Source: Heterobilharzia americana (taxonomy: Eukaryota > Platyhelminthes > Trematoda > Strigeidida > Schistosomatidae). Taken from it: a stretch of DNA of 64,000 bases. Location of the stretch: the NCBI GenBank assembly GCA_944470555.2, contig OX104127.1, forward strand, positions 161,919,276-161,983,275. Direction: 5' to 3'. Shown here piece by piece: positions 9,696 through 24,600 of this stretch. Position 1 is the stretch's first letter. Every line of letters starts with the position of its first letter. The notes beneath the pieces are model-generated. The model was not told the origin of the DNA and did no database searches. It saw only the letters and a list, made by a program, of their open reading frames with translations. The position numbers and the translations under genes were made by a program.

Positions 9696-12600
9696 CTGCA
9701 GACAAAAAGGCTAAACTCATTAACCTTGCTCATATTGTTGTAAATCAACTATTTATTTAGTGTTATTGCTTGTATTACACCGTCGGTGGGAACAACATCA
9801 CTCACTGGGAAGCAGGTACATCCAGCTGACCAGTGAGTTCCAAATAGGACGAAATGCGCATTCTGGATTCCACTGCTAGCCACCGCCCATCACAACTATT
9901 TATTTTTTGCTTTTTTTTAATTTTCTACACCATTAACCACCATTGAAAATGATATCTATCAAGATTAGCTGAAATTTAATGTGAAAATTTACTCAGCAAT
10001 CAATGACCTCACAAATTCAATAGTACTATATAGGTAGATGTCATTCTCAGGTTTCTTCCTTATATCCTTTCTTGTCGAAATTTTTGCCAGGGTTATCATT
10101 TTAGAGAAGATAAAGTACATGTTATAACATAAACCGAAACAACAAACAAATCGATGCATCACACTCCACTGTGACGAGACACATATAATACATAGGGAGA
10201 AATAAGCATGATTTATAGTTAAGGATGCTTGAACATGTATTTTAGTCGCTTGAAGAACAAATGATCTGAAGAGAGGCGTTAAGTACACGTTGAGAGCTTC
10301 CATATTCACATACTAGAAGTAAGTCAGAGTGAAGACAACAGAACAGTTTCTACAGTATAACATAAAGGTTTTCAGTCCCTGGTACTTAAATGTATTGAAG
10401 CTGTGACCATCTGGCAATGCAAACCTACTTCATTTATACAAAAGCGATTTATGGTGCTCTTCCTACTGAAGTCTAACCACATACTCATCACTTCAAATAC
10501 TTAAGCGCTTCCCGTTTGAATCTCAGTGGGAACCACATCACTCACAGTGGTGTATGTACATCCAGCTGACAAGTCCTAAATGGGACGAATCACGTTTTGG
10601 ATTCCACTGGTATTCATTCTCCAACTAGATTACAATATAATGGTGTGACTTCACTTAGAATTACTATATTGAAGATTCTGTGAAATGGCGAATGTGATTC
10701 GAAAGTAACTGAAAGACTTGAAATGACATATAACAAAACTACCTGGGTTTGAAGGAAACCAAACAAAAATGAAGGAGATTTGGTTGTAGGAAACATGTTG
10801 GCAAGGTAATAGTTGGAAAGATAGGTTGATGGTTTTGATAGGGTGAGTAGAAATAGTTTCCGCACAGTTATGTACTGTCATGGTTACTGAAATATCAAAT
10901 AAGTGTGTGCGCACACCTTTCAACGAGTTTAATTTTACCTTATGAATATTGTCAGATGATAATTTGGATGCGGCTTGGTTGTAGTAAAGTGGATGTGAGA
11001 AGCATAATGAATTTGTGGTTGTGCATTCCTTTTGTTCAATCATACTGTTAGATGCTCCCCAAAAGAAATGTGAAAGTCCCATGCATCAAGCTCCACAACA
11101 GCATGTGAACAAATAGATGCAAATTGAAACGGACAACAGGACTAAGATTTCTTTATCATTAAGTCGGGCGAAGACACAGTTGAAGAAGAGTACTGTTAGA
11201 AAAGCAGCATGGACTGTTTTTCCTACTGACCTTGCTATACAGTTCTGAAGCACCGCGTTTGCAGTATCACCTGTAAGATGTAAATTGATGGAAATCGTTT
11301 GTTCTAATATTTTCTTCTAACTTATTGTGTACACTTTATCCTTACGAAGCTTGTGGATGCGCTACGAAAGAGAATGAATGGAATTATTTTTCATTTTTAT
11401 GGGAACATAGTTATGAATATTAGTTTGTTGCCCATTGGATGTTGATTTTGTGTAGACTGATGTGTTCAGAGATCCTGTCAGATCTGTTTGTATTTAGCAC
11501 GAGTATGCTTAATTCTTTTGAACATTGTTACTGCTATTGTTATTCATCCGTTGTGTTCTTGTTGGAACATAGGGCTTTAGTAGCACGTCACAGTTTCACT
11601 CTCCTCTCTCCAGTCTTTCCAAACTGGTTGCACAACTGCCCACAAGCTTTCATTTCTTCCTCACACCATCTCTTCCGTATCACTATCGGACACCCAACTC
11701 ATTGTTTCCCACTTGAGTTCCACTCGACGGCCTGGCCTGGTGCATGATGTCTCTAAATGGTCTTCTCAGTGTATGTCCAATCCAATCCAATTCATCTCCA
11801 CCTTCTTGTTCTGCATATTTGTTGGGCGTTAGGTTCTTGGTTGGTTAGTTGCCAGGTCAGCGTTCCTTACTGCTTATTATTTCTTGCCATCTGATCTGAT
11901 CTTTAGTATCCAGTGAGCGTAGACAACAGTTGTTACTGAATGCCTACTTTCAAACATATATGATGGGATTTTTGCCAACTTAGTTTTCTAGCTTCAGAAT
12001 GTTGATACCAATAAGAGTCGAAGGTTTAACTTTTTATCAACATTATATTGGGATCTATTCATTTACTGCTGAAGGAAAAATTCTCGGATTTTGTAATGAC
12101 AGACACAGAAAGCATGTGAGTTTCTAGATGAATCCTATAAGAATGAACGGTATTTAATTTTATGAAGCTTTCATACCAGGGAGGTAGCAGATATTTGGGA
12201 AGAGTAAGATTTCAGATTGATATTTTTCATGGACTGACACCAAAGTGGGACCTCTAGAAATATGAGTGCGCCAGATATCTGTTGCGTCGTTTTGTGATAC
12301 TCTTCAGCACTGTGTACGTGTGTGTCCCCTGGAACTGAACTGTAGATCTACTGGTTTTGCAGGTGGTACTTTCCTGTTGAGCTATTGGGTTAACATTTCC
12401 TGAGAGTTTATGAGTACCCATTCTCAAGGCTACTGGGATGCTGTAGTTTAGTGTTAGAAATACAGCATAAACTGTTTTTCCTATTGACCTTGCTATACAC
12501 TTCTTAAGTATTGCGTTTGCAATGTCACCTGTGAAATGTATATTGATGCAGATCTCTTTTTTTAACATAATGCTGATAAGAAAATGATTTTTCCTGTGTT

Positions 12601-15600
12601 AACTCGTGAACATTACGAAATATGATGCTTGCTGGCTTTCCATAATGTTTTGTTTTAATATTTTCTTTGATCTTATTCTATACACTCCATCGTTACGAAG
12701 CTTATGAACGCGCTATGAAAGAGCACCAATGAAATTATTTTTAATTTTATCGGGACAAATTTAGGAAAATTTGTTTGTTGCCCATTGGATGTTGATTTTT
12801 TGTAGATTTATGTGTTCAGAAATCCTAGTAGATCTGCTTGTAATTAGTATAAGTATCCTTAGCACTTTGAAACATACATGATGAGACTTTTACTTACCTG
12901 TTTTTCCAGGCTTAGGTTGTTGATTCAATTTAGACTTGAATGTCAAACTTATCATCCATATTACATTTGAATGTTTTTATCTGCTACTGAATAATAAATT
13001 CTTGAATTTTGTAATGATAGAAAACAAACAACTTGTAAGTTTCTAAATGAATAATATAAAAAAGAACGGTAACGCTTGTAAAACCAATCTATGATTCACA
13101 TTACTCACGTTATATGAAGTATTGATAAGTAGCTAATATCATTTCATCATTACCAAAAGACTCACATTCAGTCGGAATCCTCACCTATCAATAAAGCCTA
13201 TTATTGAAGAGGAAGTTGTAGCTCTGATGTACTTGCCATTTGTGCTACACTCAGGTACGATATGTAAAGGCTCGAATTTTTGGACTCCCGGGGTTTTATG
13301 TTTTTTACCCAGAACTAGTAAATAAGATGGAGTTATGAATATCTCTTAATGAATAATTCCTTACCATAAAGATTTTGACTACGAATTCTTGTGTTTCATT
13401 AACAAATATTTCTACTGTTGATATTGGTATTGATTGGTAACGGGAGTGTAACTAATTTCATGTTGTCTAGTCCTGAGTGCAGATCGAATCCTGTCGATCA
13501 TATTTGCAATGTGGCAACCAAGCTACGAAGTTCAGCATCGCCGTGCATATTAGTAAATGTTAGTTGGTTGCAGACAATCAGCAGGAAGCCCTGGACCTAG
13601 GTTTCTTGCTACAATACTGAGTCACGCGTGTTCGGATCTCAGGCGGGACATCAGTTCCATCGAGGTTGCAGATATGCCTTACTGACGAGTGCCGAAAGCA
13701 CGAAACCTAGGTCAAGGTCTTCCTGTTGATTGTCTCCAACCAACTAACACTGTTGACATTTGTTTAAGTTTGTTGTTTTGTAATTTTGAAGAAATAAATT
13801 TCACCAATATTTCAGTTATGGGTATAACCGATCATGCCTTTTTTATTGTTGTCAATGTTGACTTTCTTTCAGAAAATGAATATGGTACTTTGTGATGGTT
13901 ACTTTTCTTACTGATAAATAGAATTCAAATGTACACAGAATGAAAATGCCCAAATTTAATTTAGGGGCTTGCTGAAATTTTAGCCTTTCGAAATTTTTCC
14001 AGAGGAATATATTACATAGCACTGCTCGTTTAGAACTTGTGATCAGTCACTTGTGCGTTTTGGCATATAGCAGGATTGTGCACACTAACTCGCTGTAAAG
14101 TCAAACTGCTACAATAGAGTGATCATCATATAAGTGGTCGAGACTGGCGTAAACCATCTTAAATTGTGATATGAGGTTGAAAATCTTATCAGTTTAAATC
14201 CCCTCAGTGATCTACCATCGGTGGTGCTTTCAGGCACATGCTGCTGCCATTCTTGTTGAAGCATTGTGCACTTCGATGATACAAAGTATACGCAGTAATT
14301 ACGGACACTCATCACTAACTGACTGGGTACGAACTGAGTCGCCTGTATATTATTTCGCAGTGAAACGATTTTGTCTGTATGACCTAAGTTATCTGTTAAG
14401 AGGTCTGTGCCAGCAACACACACTTCCTGCAGGGCCGCCTCTACAATCTCATCGGTGGTAAAGCTGGAGAGGAGTGTCACAAACAAACAGCTCTACATAA
14501 CCCAATTATGCGTTTGGAACAATGGTTATAGGTGGCTGTAAGCCTTCACTCTCCCCAGGGTACTGGAGTATATGGCTTTCATTCGAAGAAACCCTTCCTA
14601 AATAGACAGTTCTAGAGTACAACTTTTTTAACGAGTTGAAGACACACCGAATTTCCATGAATAGAATGGTTATTGGTATGCAATACACGTGATAGTGTTT
14701 CAGAATCTTGCAAAAGCTGGATGTATGATCAATACATCTATGAGTTGAACGAAAACCAGTCTAATTTATATACTAATGATCATCATATACATTGTGTAGA
14801 CCATTTTTGAAGACAAGAACAACATAAGCTTTATTCTAGAGTGATGAAACTCTCATGCTGCCATACCTTTTCAAACAATGTACTTAGTTCCCTGACTACT
14901 ATCTCATCCCTATCCTTAAAACAACTCAGAGGCAAGTTGCTTTAGTTATTACCGTGTGAAAAACAAGCCGACGCATTGGGCTACATCAATATGTGTATAC
15001 CAGTTTACTTGCTGTTGTGGAGCTGAGCACATCGGCCGTACCATGCGTCTGCTTGTAAAATGTGTTCGCGAACATTACCCAGCCTGGCCTGTAAAGGAAA
15101 AAGAGAAATGTTTCTTCAATTCAGTAACAGAACACCTCATTAACTCAGGCCACTTAGCTCCTTTCGACAGCTCACTCAAAATTCCCTACAGGGTTCGATC
15201 AAACCACTCGAAAGGAGTAAAATCAAGGCATATGTCTATAACTGAAGCATTCGCCATCCAAAAGTTCAAGCCAACGTTATGCGAGCTAGAAAGTTAAGTC
15301 CAACCTTTATCTTTGCTACAGCCATCATAAAGCCCTGTCTGCCACAGACTCATTTTGTACCAGATTGAACATGCATTACGTAATCACAATCTTATTTTCA
15401 TAACACCCTATTTATTTTCCTACTCTGTCATAGATTTAACCTGCACTAGGCAATCAAAATCTTATTTTCTAACACCCTGTTTATTCTCATACTCTGTCAT
15501 AGGTTTACCCGATATTACATAATCGCAATTCTATCTTCATAACCCTTCGTTCAATTTCCTACTTCGCCATATATTCATCCTGTATTACGTAATTACATTT

Positions 15601-18600
15601 AACTTCATAATCCCCTGTCTATTTTTCCCAGTCTAAACACAAATGTGTATTAATTAACTTTCCTTCGTTATTCTATGTGAAAAACAAGCCCACGCATTGG
15701 GCTACATCAATATGTGTATACCAGTTTACCTGTCGTGGTCGGAAACAATTCTGGAACATTCTACCCAATGTAACATATATTCACGAATGTACTGCTTAGA
15801 TGTAAATGACTTCATCGAAAAGGAAATTTTTTCTTTGCTGAAACCACGTCTTGTCTATTACTGAATCCTATTCACCGTTGCTAGAAGCACTACCCGTAGA
15901 AACTTCTTAGGTGGAATACACACAATAACTTAAAGGAAAGATTTTCAGTAACGAAAGAATCCTAAATGTACTAGTAAGTGGGTGGATATGACACTCATTT
16001 TATAGAGAAATCATTTGAAAGGATGTTGATTATCATCATTCACACATACATACAAAGCTTTACATCATTTGTAGTCTAACGCCTTGGCAGAACAGAACTG
16101 TAGATTACCATTGCATGGGAAGAGTTAAAGGTATTTGCCGATAATATTTTACTTTCATATTCATGCTATGCTGTCCAAATCCATAATACATTGGAAGCGT
16201 TTCATAAGTATGACTTCCTTAGATGGACAATACCCAAGAGGAGATGATTATTATTCATAGGTTGCAGGATATAGGGAACAAAGGATAAAGATAGCTGACT
16301 TCAAAAATCTTTGTATTCATAAAAGAAATGTAAAACACATGAGAAGTATTCATAATTGTCTCAATACTACTTCTATTGATTTACTAACTAATACAGAATT
16401 TTTCTGAAATTCCGCAATATAAATCAACAGTATAAATAAATATACGAATACACAATCAATGAGGAGATCTGAAAGACTTGAAAGTAATCCAAGAGTGGAT
16501 TGTAACCATACACGAAAACACCTAACATATCTTGGATTAATTGACTGATTAACTGCTATACTTAACATATGGTTCAATTATCATTTTGACAATCTAAGAT
16601 ATCCGTGGATAGGTAAAATAGTATTTATACTTGGTGATGAATGAATGTGAAATGAAAATTTTAATCGCGGCTGAATTCAAATCAAAGACCACTAAATTTC
16701 TGGTCCAATGCTCTGTCAACTGAACTATGAAGTCCGACTGATGACAAGATGTTTATTTCACATCAATCACCAATGAGGTGATAGTAATGTGTCACTAATT
16801 CACATAGTAGTCAGGTGAAACTCTTGGTGACTGAAGTGACTCTGTCAATTTCTCAGTTAGAACTAAACTGTTAGATTGTTTTAGTTAACTACCTAAAATT
16901 TCATTTCTTTTTTTTTGTTCATATCTAAGAGTTTGTCAAATTTTTTGACGACTATATTCTACTCAAACAGAAAAATTCAACCAATAATTACTGTATAGTA
17001 TTTGTCAACACTTGAGATATTCATATTCTCTAGAATTTTTCAGATAGACATTTATCAAACGGTTCGTTAAACATATTTTCATACTTAAGAAAATTGGTAA
17101 ATTAGAAATTTTATGCATTAACTAATATTGTAATAAAAAACAGTTTTGGGTGAATATCATTAGGGGTGAGAATTAGTCAATAATAAGTTAGTCTATAAAG
17201 ATTCTATACATAAAATAGCAAACAAGAGCACGCAATAATATCGTTTTTCATTACTAAACTACAAATTACGAATGGAACAGGCTGGTTTATGAAGAACAAA
17301 TCATATGCGGATTCAACTGCAACACTATACATCACCATAGAACAGAGGATAAAATTGCAGTCAACTCTCTACCTCACCTCAACTTCATCGACTTTGAAGA
17401 GGACATCGATAGCGTCGACCGAGAAGTAATTTGACGGTCAGCTCCTCCAACACTACAGTTTTAGTGCCACAAACATTTATCAACCTCATTCAACAGCTAT
17501 ATGATATATGATGCTACATACCAAGTGAATCACAATGGAAAGCTGAGTGACGGGTTTGAAGTGAAGTGAAGACAGGAGTAGGACAAGGGTGCCGCCTACT
17601 ATCACATATCATCTTGATTGCGGTGGACTGGATCATGCAACAGACTGTGAGGAGGGAGAAGACCTGCATACGTTGTTTGACCGATGAAAAGACACCAGGA
17701 GAAGATTTGGATTTCGCCACTGATGATGATTTATGTCTAATGTCGTGTCGCGCAAACTCGAAGATCTACTGGCGAAAACCAACAAGTTGGCAGAAGAGGC
17801 GAGGTGAGGCAGCGAAGACGGAACTTCCTTCAAGTGAACGTGGGGAACACAAAGGTGATGAAGATACCCAACCAACAACAACAAACACCAATCATCATCA
17901 ACCTCAGAAACCTAAACGAAGTAGTCTCTTTCATCTATCTAGGCAACATCGCTTCTACTACAGCCGACACAGGCACAGATGACGATGTCAAAGCAGCCAG
18001 GATCTGAAAGACAGCAAGACAGGCCTTCCAACATCAATCTGAAGTCAGTGTGGAGATCCACTACACTCAGCATAAAGAACAAGCTCTGGAATTCAACACT
18101 AATTCAGTCAAGTAAGTCAGTGCTTCTATGTGATGGCTGAGATACTTTAGGCGTTACTAAAAGTATTTCCAGCAAACTACAAAGATTCATTAACAGTTGC
18201 TTCCTACGCTCACTCAATACTAAAGATCAGATGGCCAGAATAATGAGAATAAGCAACAAGGAACTCTGACCTGTCAACGAACCAACGAAGCAAGAACCTA
18301 TCACCCAACAAATATGCAGAAGAAGTAAGTGGAGATGGATTCGATTGGATTGGACATACACTGAAAAGACCGTTTGGGGACATCACGCAACAGACCAGGC
18401 CAGGCTAAGTCAGGTCATCGAGTGGAACTCAAATGGGAAACGATGAGTTGGGTGTCCGAGGTGAGGGTGACATGGAGGAGATGATGTGAGGAAGAAATGA
18501 GAGCTTGTGGGCAATGGTGTAGCCATGTTGGAAAGACTGAAGAGAAGTGAGTGAAATAGTGACGTGCTACCCAAGGGACAAATAATAATATTGTAGTATT

Positions 18601-21600
18601 AATGTATTCGACAATTTTGATAATTAGTCTCATAAGATGGTCAAGAACAATTCAGCGAATGATGGGCAGTGGCTAGCAGTGGAATCCAGGATGTGCATTT
18701 CGTCTTATTTAGGACTCACTGGTCAGCTGGATGCACCCGCTTCCCAGTGAGTGATTTTGTCCCCACCGGGACTCGGATTCGGGGGCGATCGCTCCAAACG
18801 CCAGCACGTTACCCACTACACCGAGGCACGATAGCCACTTCTTGTGTGACGGGTATAGGTTTAGTGTTATTGCTTGTATTACAAGCAATAACACTAATCC
18901 AGCTAAGAGAATTCTCTTTTCGACAAATCATTTCTAAAAGTTTTGTGTCATCTCCATGTTTCTTAACCAATTCACCTAGTCATGTATAGCTAGTTACATG
19001 AGTCATACGAAGCGTGTTTGACGAAAACCTATCTTCGAACGATTTTTCGCATATCTGTTAAAAGGAGAGTGCAAAGAGATTTGCAGCTTGATTCCTGAGC
19101 ATCTGGGTAACTGTGTTCACTCTGCTTCAAGAGAATCTTCGTTCAAAGTTATTTATTAAGTCAAATCAAGCATTTCGAAGAGTCTTGATTCGCCACATGT
19201 AAACAGAAGAAGCTTTGGTAATCTACTGGTTCAATCCTGATGTCTGCATTCGGCAGAGATGCCTTCAATATCTAGTTTTACCTTGGTCATGATTTCCTTA
19301 ATACATTTTATTTATTTATCATTTATGCTGGGTGATGATTGAAGGTGAGATGAAAATTTGGACCACCCTGGGGTTCGAATTAGTGATCACCGGGTTTCTG
19401 GCCCAATGCTCTACCAACTGACCTACGAGGTCCGACTGTTGACCAGATTCTTATTTCCCTTCAGTCACCAATCAATATGATGCTCCATGTCTCTAATTCA
19501 CTTCGATTTAGATTGGGATGAGAAGTCTTCACTAGGCAACCAGTATGAATACGATCAAGTGGTAGTAACGCGTCATGGATTCATATGGTAGTCGGGAAAA
19601 ATCCTTGGTGACTGGAGTGAAATAAAAATCTGGTCAGCAGTCTGGTCTTGTAGCTCAGCTGGTAGGATATCGAGCCGGGAACCCGATGATCACTGGTTCG
19701 AATCCGACCGCGGTCCAAATTTTCGTCTCACCTTCAATCATCACCCAGTATAAATGCTGGTCTGTTAAACTACGGCTATCTCCGAAAGTTAGATGATATT
19801 TATTATTTGTTTAATTATTATGATCCGAAACATAATTTTTGATGACCTTTTGTTAACCTTCTAGCCATAGTTCTTTTGTGGCTCTATTGACAGTTCTAAA
19901 TAACTTTTCATTGACCCATCAGCAGTTGATCAACATACATTTTTGTTGTAACTATAACTATGAATGTAAAGCTTTTAAAAATAATTCTTTGAGAAGAAAA
20001 TTTCCTTCAGCAGTAAAATCGAAGAATGTCTAGGTTTTAAAATGTCTCCATGTGAAAATTAATTCATACAGCATGATGATGCTTGTGATTACATTGAGAC
20101 TTCTATCATGTTTGTACGCCTATTAGTATTCCATAGACAGTATTATTTTTTAAACACTCGATATCTACACAACTAATATTTTTATTATTAACCAGAGATT
20201 GGAAACGAAACCATTCCAAGAATGAATGATACAAAAAAAATGATTTATAATAAAGGCATATGAAGGTAGCTGTCCAGTGCTCCCAGGTTTCCTTTGTTCC
20301 TCCAATTGATGTCAGTCTATGATGAATAACAGTTTGAAGTATTTCCAAATCCCCATAACTCACTCAAAATTCAATAATAAAGTTATTAACGAAGTATTCC
20401 CTGGCCAAGGAAGAGATTAGGGATGTACAAATTTCTTCTGGATACATAGACTAGGATTATTAGCTTGAATTCCTATAGCTTCTGCTATGTATAAAAGAAA
20501 AGTTGGAATACCTTTTGAAAGATGATGTGGTATCCTATATGACTGGTTTAATTCTATATGTATTAAGGTATTTGTATGAAACTAAAGCCTAAAGAAGATC
20601 TAATTGGAAACGATGTTGTTCGCTTATATTTGCCTTGTTCTAATTTACTTTTAATCAGTGAATCTCAACAGTTCTACCTTTCTCCTTAGAAAGTTCAGTA
20701 TCCAATATGTGCGAAATATATGTTCTTGAAAATTACACAAATCTACGCGAAATGTAAATTCCATGTTGAACTGTGAAAGTGATGATAGAAGGAAACGACG
20801 AATTCTTTTCTGGAATGATTGTAAATAATCGTAGTTTTCTAAGTTATAGATATTTTTTCTCTTTAATACTGCTGTTTCACATATCAATTTAGTGTTATTT
20901 CAAAGACGTTTATTCAGCAGCTGTTTTGGTACTGCTCATTTTGATAAAATTAACAGCAAGTTTATTAATATCGCCAGGATCGGAATAGCAAGACAGGTGC
21001 TCATTAACCTGAAACCAGTGTGAAGATCTACTGCAATCAGCATGAAGTGTGAACGACATCCAGATTTTCAACACCAATGCCAGTCAAGTCAGTGCTTCCA
21101 TGTGGTTCACAAACTTGGCGCGTAACAAAATGCATTCCCAACAAATTACAGATATTCATCAACAACTGCCACATACGCTCACTCAATACTGAAGATCACA
21201 TCAGATGGCCAGAATAATGAGAATAAGCAACAAGGAACTCTTCCTGACAACCAACCAGCCAACCAACCAACCAACCAACCAACCAAGAACCCATCACACA
21301 ACAAATATGCAGAAGAAGTGAGTGGAGATGGATTTGATTGGGCATACACTGAGAAGACCGATTGGGGACATCACGCACCAGGTCAGTTGGTCGAGTGGAA
21401 TCCAAAGAGTAAACGACGAGTTGGGTGTCTGAGGTGAGGGTGACATGTAGGAGATGGAATGAGGAAGAAATGAGAGCTTGTGGGTAGTGGTTGAGCTAGG
21501 TTGGAAAGACTGGAGAGAAGAGAGTGTAATGGAGATGTGCTACTGAATCCGTATGTTCCACTAGGAACCCAAGAGACAAATAATAATAATTTTTATTAAT

Positions 21601-24600
21601 ATATCTGTTTCAAAGTAATAGAATGAAAAATATCATCAGATACGTTGTATATCTTATTACTCTCCATGTGTTTTGTTCATAGGTGAAGACAGATGGACGA
21701 AAAGTTGAAAATCTCAACGTCAAACTACGTGTAGAAGTGAATCAGCTTCAACTTCACAAATGATAATCAAGCCTATTGTATTCGAGCAGAGATTTTGTCG
21801 GAAACCAACTCATTGCTTTTGATGCGCCTATCCGATTAAGTGAAATGGTCAACGAATTAGTCCACTTCACTTCCTATTTTCAAAGTGAGAGTAGTTTCAG
21901 ACCAGTTTTGGAGCATCATATTACATTCGATGCATGTGGAAGCTAATCCAAATATACTCAGATTACTACTAAAGGCGTCTAGAAGACCTTTCAATTTTTC
22001 AAAGCCTTTGACTAACTGAATAATATCGTCTGTGTATTCCATTTCACCCAGCTACCCTCAAAGGAGTAAGTCTATCCCTATAAAGTTGGAGTCGCCTAAT
22101 GTTACACACAATCTCAAGTCTGTAGTGAAGCAAAACGCGAATGGTGACAGCTAGCATCTCTTGTGTTTCAACAGTCTAAGTCACATACTTCTGTCCAGTT
22201 CCTTTTTAACCTTCTGTCTTTAGAGTGGTAGAAAATTTCTCCTTTAATAAAGGATCTGTAATGGTTTCATATACTATATATAGAATGACTAATTTTTTGC
22301 AGGTTCCGCAGTTACACGACCAGAATCTATCAACACGAGGATAAACAAATCTTTCCATTATGACATCCAAATTACAAAGAATAACACCGAATATTTTCTT
22401 TTTAATTAAGAGGAAATTCTTTTTACTATTAAATTTGCATGACTATAAGAGTTTAGCATGCAGGAAAACTAAGTTCTTGTTACAAACATTTGTTTTCTTT
22501 TCAGATATTAAGCGTCTGAAGTTTAGCCAGTATACACCTTGCACTGTCAACAAGATCCTGTCAAATAATAAGTAAAACAAAGGAGAAATAAATAGAAAGT
22601 AAGGCTAAACTGAATTTTTACATAAATGTAAAATAGCTAAACATTTAGCACATATGTACACCAGTGCGAAAAGCATAAAATTGTCATCTGACACATTTGA
22701 TGAGATTGGACTAGATGATACAGAAAACCGTGAGGAGCAAGAAGATGGACATGCGCTGTTTGACCGACAAAAAACCTCAGGAGAAGATTTAGAGTTCGCT
22801 GGTGATTTATGTTTAATGTCGCACAAACTCGAAGATCTACAGGCGAATACTAACAAGTTGACAGAAGACGTGGGGCAGCGAAACGGTACTTCAAATGAAT
22901 ATACAGAAGATAGAGGTGATGAAGATGCCCAACCAACAACAGCATCAACAATTAGAGGCACCAGTCACCATCAACAGGAGAAATATTAATTAAGAAGGCG
23001 GCATCGTTTCAACTACAGATGACATAGGCACAGACGAAGAAGTCAAAGCAGCCAGCATCGGAAAGACAGCAAGACAGGCGTTCAATAACCTTAAAACCAG
23101 TGTGCATATCTACTGCAATCAACATGAAGCGTGAACGATATCCAGATTTTCAACACTAATGCCAGTCAAGTCAGTGCTTCCATGTGGTTCACAAACTTGG
23201 CTGCACGTTACGAAAAGCACTTCTAACAAACTACAGTTATTCATCAACAACTGCCACATACGCTCACTCAATACTGAAGATCAGATCAGATCAGATGGCC
23301 AGAATAATGAGAATAAGCAACAAGGAACTCTGCCTGACAACCAAACAACCAACCAACCAACGAAGAACCCATCACCTAACAAATATGCAGAAGAAGTAAA
23401 TGGAGATGGATTTGATTGGGCATACACTGAGAAGACCGATTGGGGACATCACGCATCAGGTTAGTTGGTCGAGTGGAATCCAAGGGGTAAACGACGAGTT
23501 GGGCTTCTGAGGTGAGGGTGACATGTAGGATATGATATGAGGAAGAAATGAGAGCTTGTGGGTAGTGGTGGAGCTAGGTTGAAAGACTGGAGGGAAGAGA
23601 GTGCAATATAGGCGTATATTACTAGGAACCCAATGGGAAAATAATAATAACATTTGATGAGTACCGTTAAACGAAGGCCATTTACTGGTAATAAGTAGGT
23701 TGAAGCAACTGCTTTTTTTCCTTTCAACATTTTTTAATGTTGACAGTGCAGATATGCCTTCGTAAAGGCTATAATGTTTATAACAATGCTATTAGTGTCT
23801 GTAAAAGAAACGAATCAACAGGTGCGCAGGAGTTCTTGATTAACAACAGCTGTTCAGATAATCAGATAATTAAGATTATCGTTTTAAAAACTTACTATTT
23901 AAACGATGATATTTGTGATCTAATTATCGTCAAAAAGCTACGTAAATATTATTATCCCGCTCTGTTATTCGCTGCCATTCCATACAGTTGGTGATACTTA
24001 CCAGTAACTTCGAACATATATTCAATTTACCCATGGGAAATTATTTACTTCAGCAAGTAAGAAGTAAAAGTGGAAGACATGAAGCAGGTTTTGACCACAG
24101 ATGTCTTTGTAGAATTGCTCTTACCCAGTGGAATCACCCAATGAGCAATGTTGTGGTTAGGCAAAGGGTACTATGCAAGATAGTCAAGTCAGTCGATGAG
24201 GTTGTGAACCTTCATCTGCTAAGGTAATTTGGACATGTGTAGCACACGCTGACCTACCCCGTACCTCTATGTGCCATGCTAGGGGAAGTTGGATTAGGTT
24301 GGAAGACGGTTTAGGGTGGCAACACTAATATTTGACACCAGTCCAGGAAGTCTGGTTGTGGTCATCGAAACGATAGGAACCAATGCTTGAGGACTGATTC
24401 TTCGTGATATGGATGAAAATCGGTCACAATGGCGTAGATGTACTCACTCTTTGATATCTTCTAAGGCTTGGATATTCGCATTAACCGCCGTCTTCAAATT
24501 CTTGTATTGAAAAATTTGACTGACAGCTCTTTATGGAGAGGTATCTATGACGATGGCTGTAAATTTGTTCTAACTTACATCGGAGTACTCGGAAAACTTA

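Noticed and set aside
11525..11938. Nine-base target-site duplication TTGTTACTG around the nested RTE
   Set aside because: Part of the right-hand word belongs to the RTE itself (CAACAACTG region), so the match may be chance.
17804..18007. Separate host gene for the open frames in this stretch
   Set aside because: All are frames of one RTE copy; the same peptides recur at 22.7-23.6 kb and 29.2-30.2 kb.
19650..19720. tRNA gene candidate (TAGCTCAGCTGGTAGGA ... GGTTCGAATCC)
   Set aside because: A and B boxes are good, but the sequence recurs with its flanks at 19310, 36350 and 36650, and the acceptor arm does not close. It is the head of repeat family C.
23999..24060. Minus-strand exon with perfect GTAAGT donor
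   Set aside because: All usable acceptors put a stop in frame, and the right part is LINE sequence.
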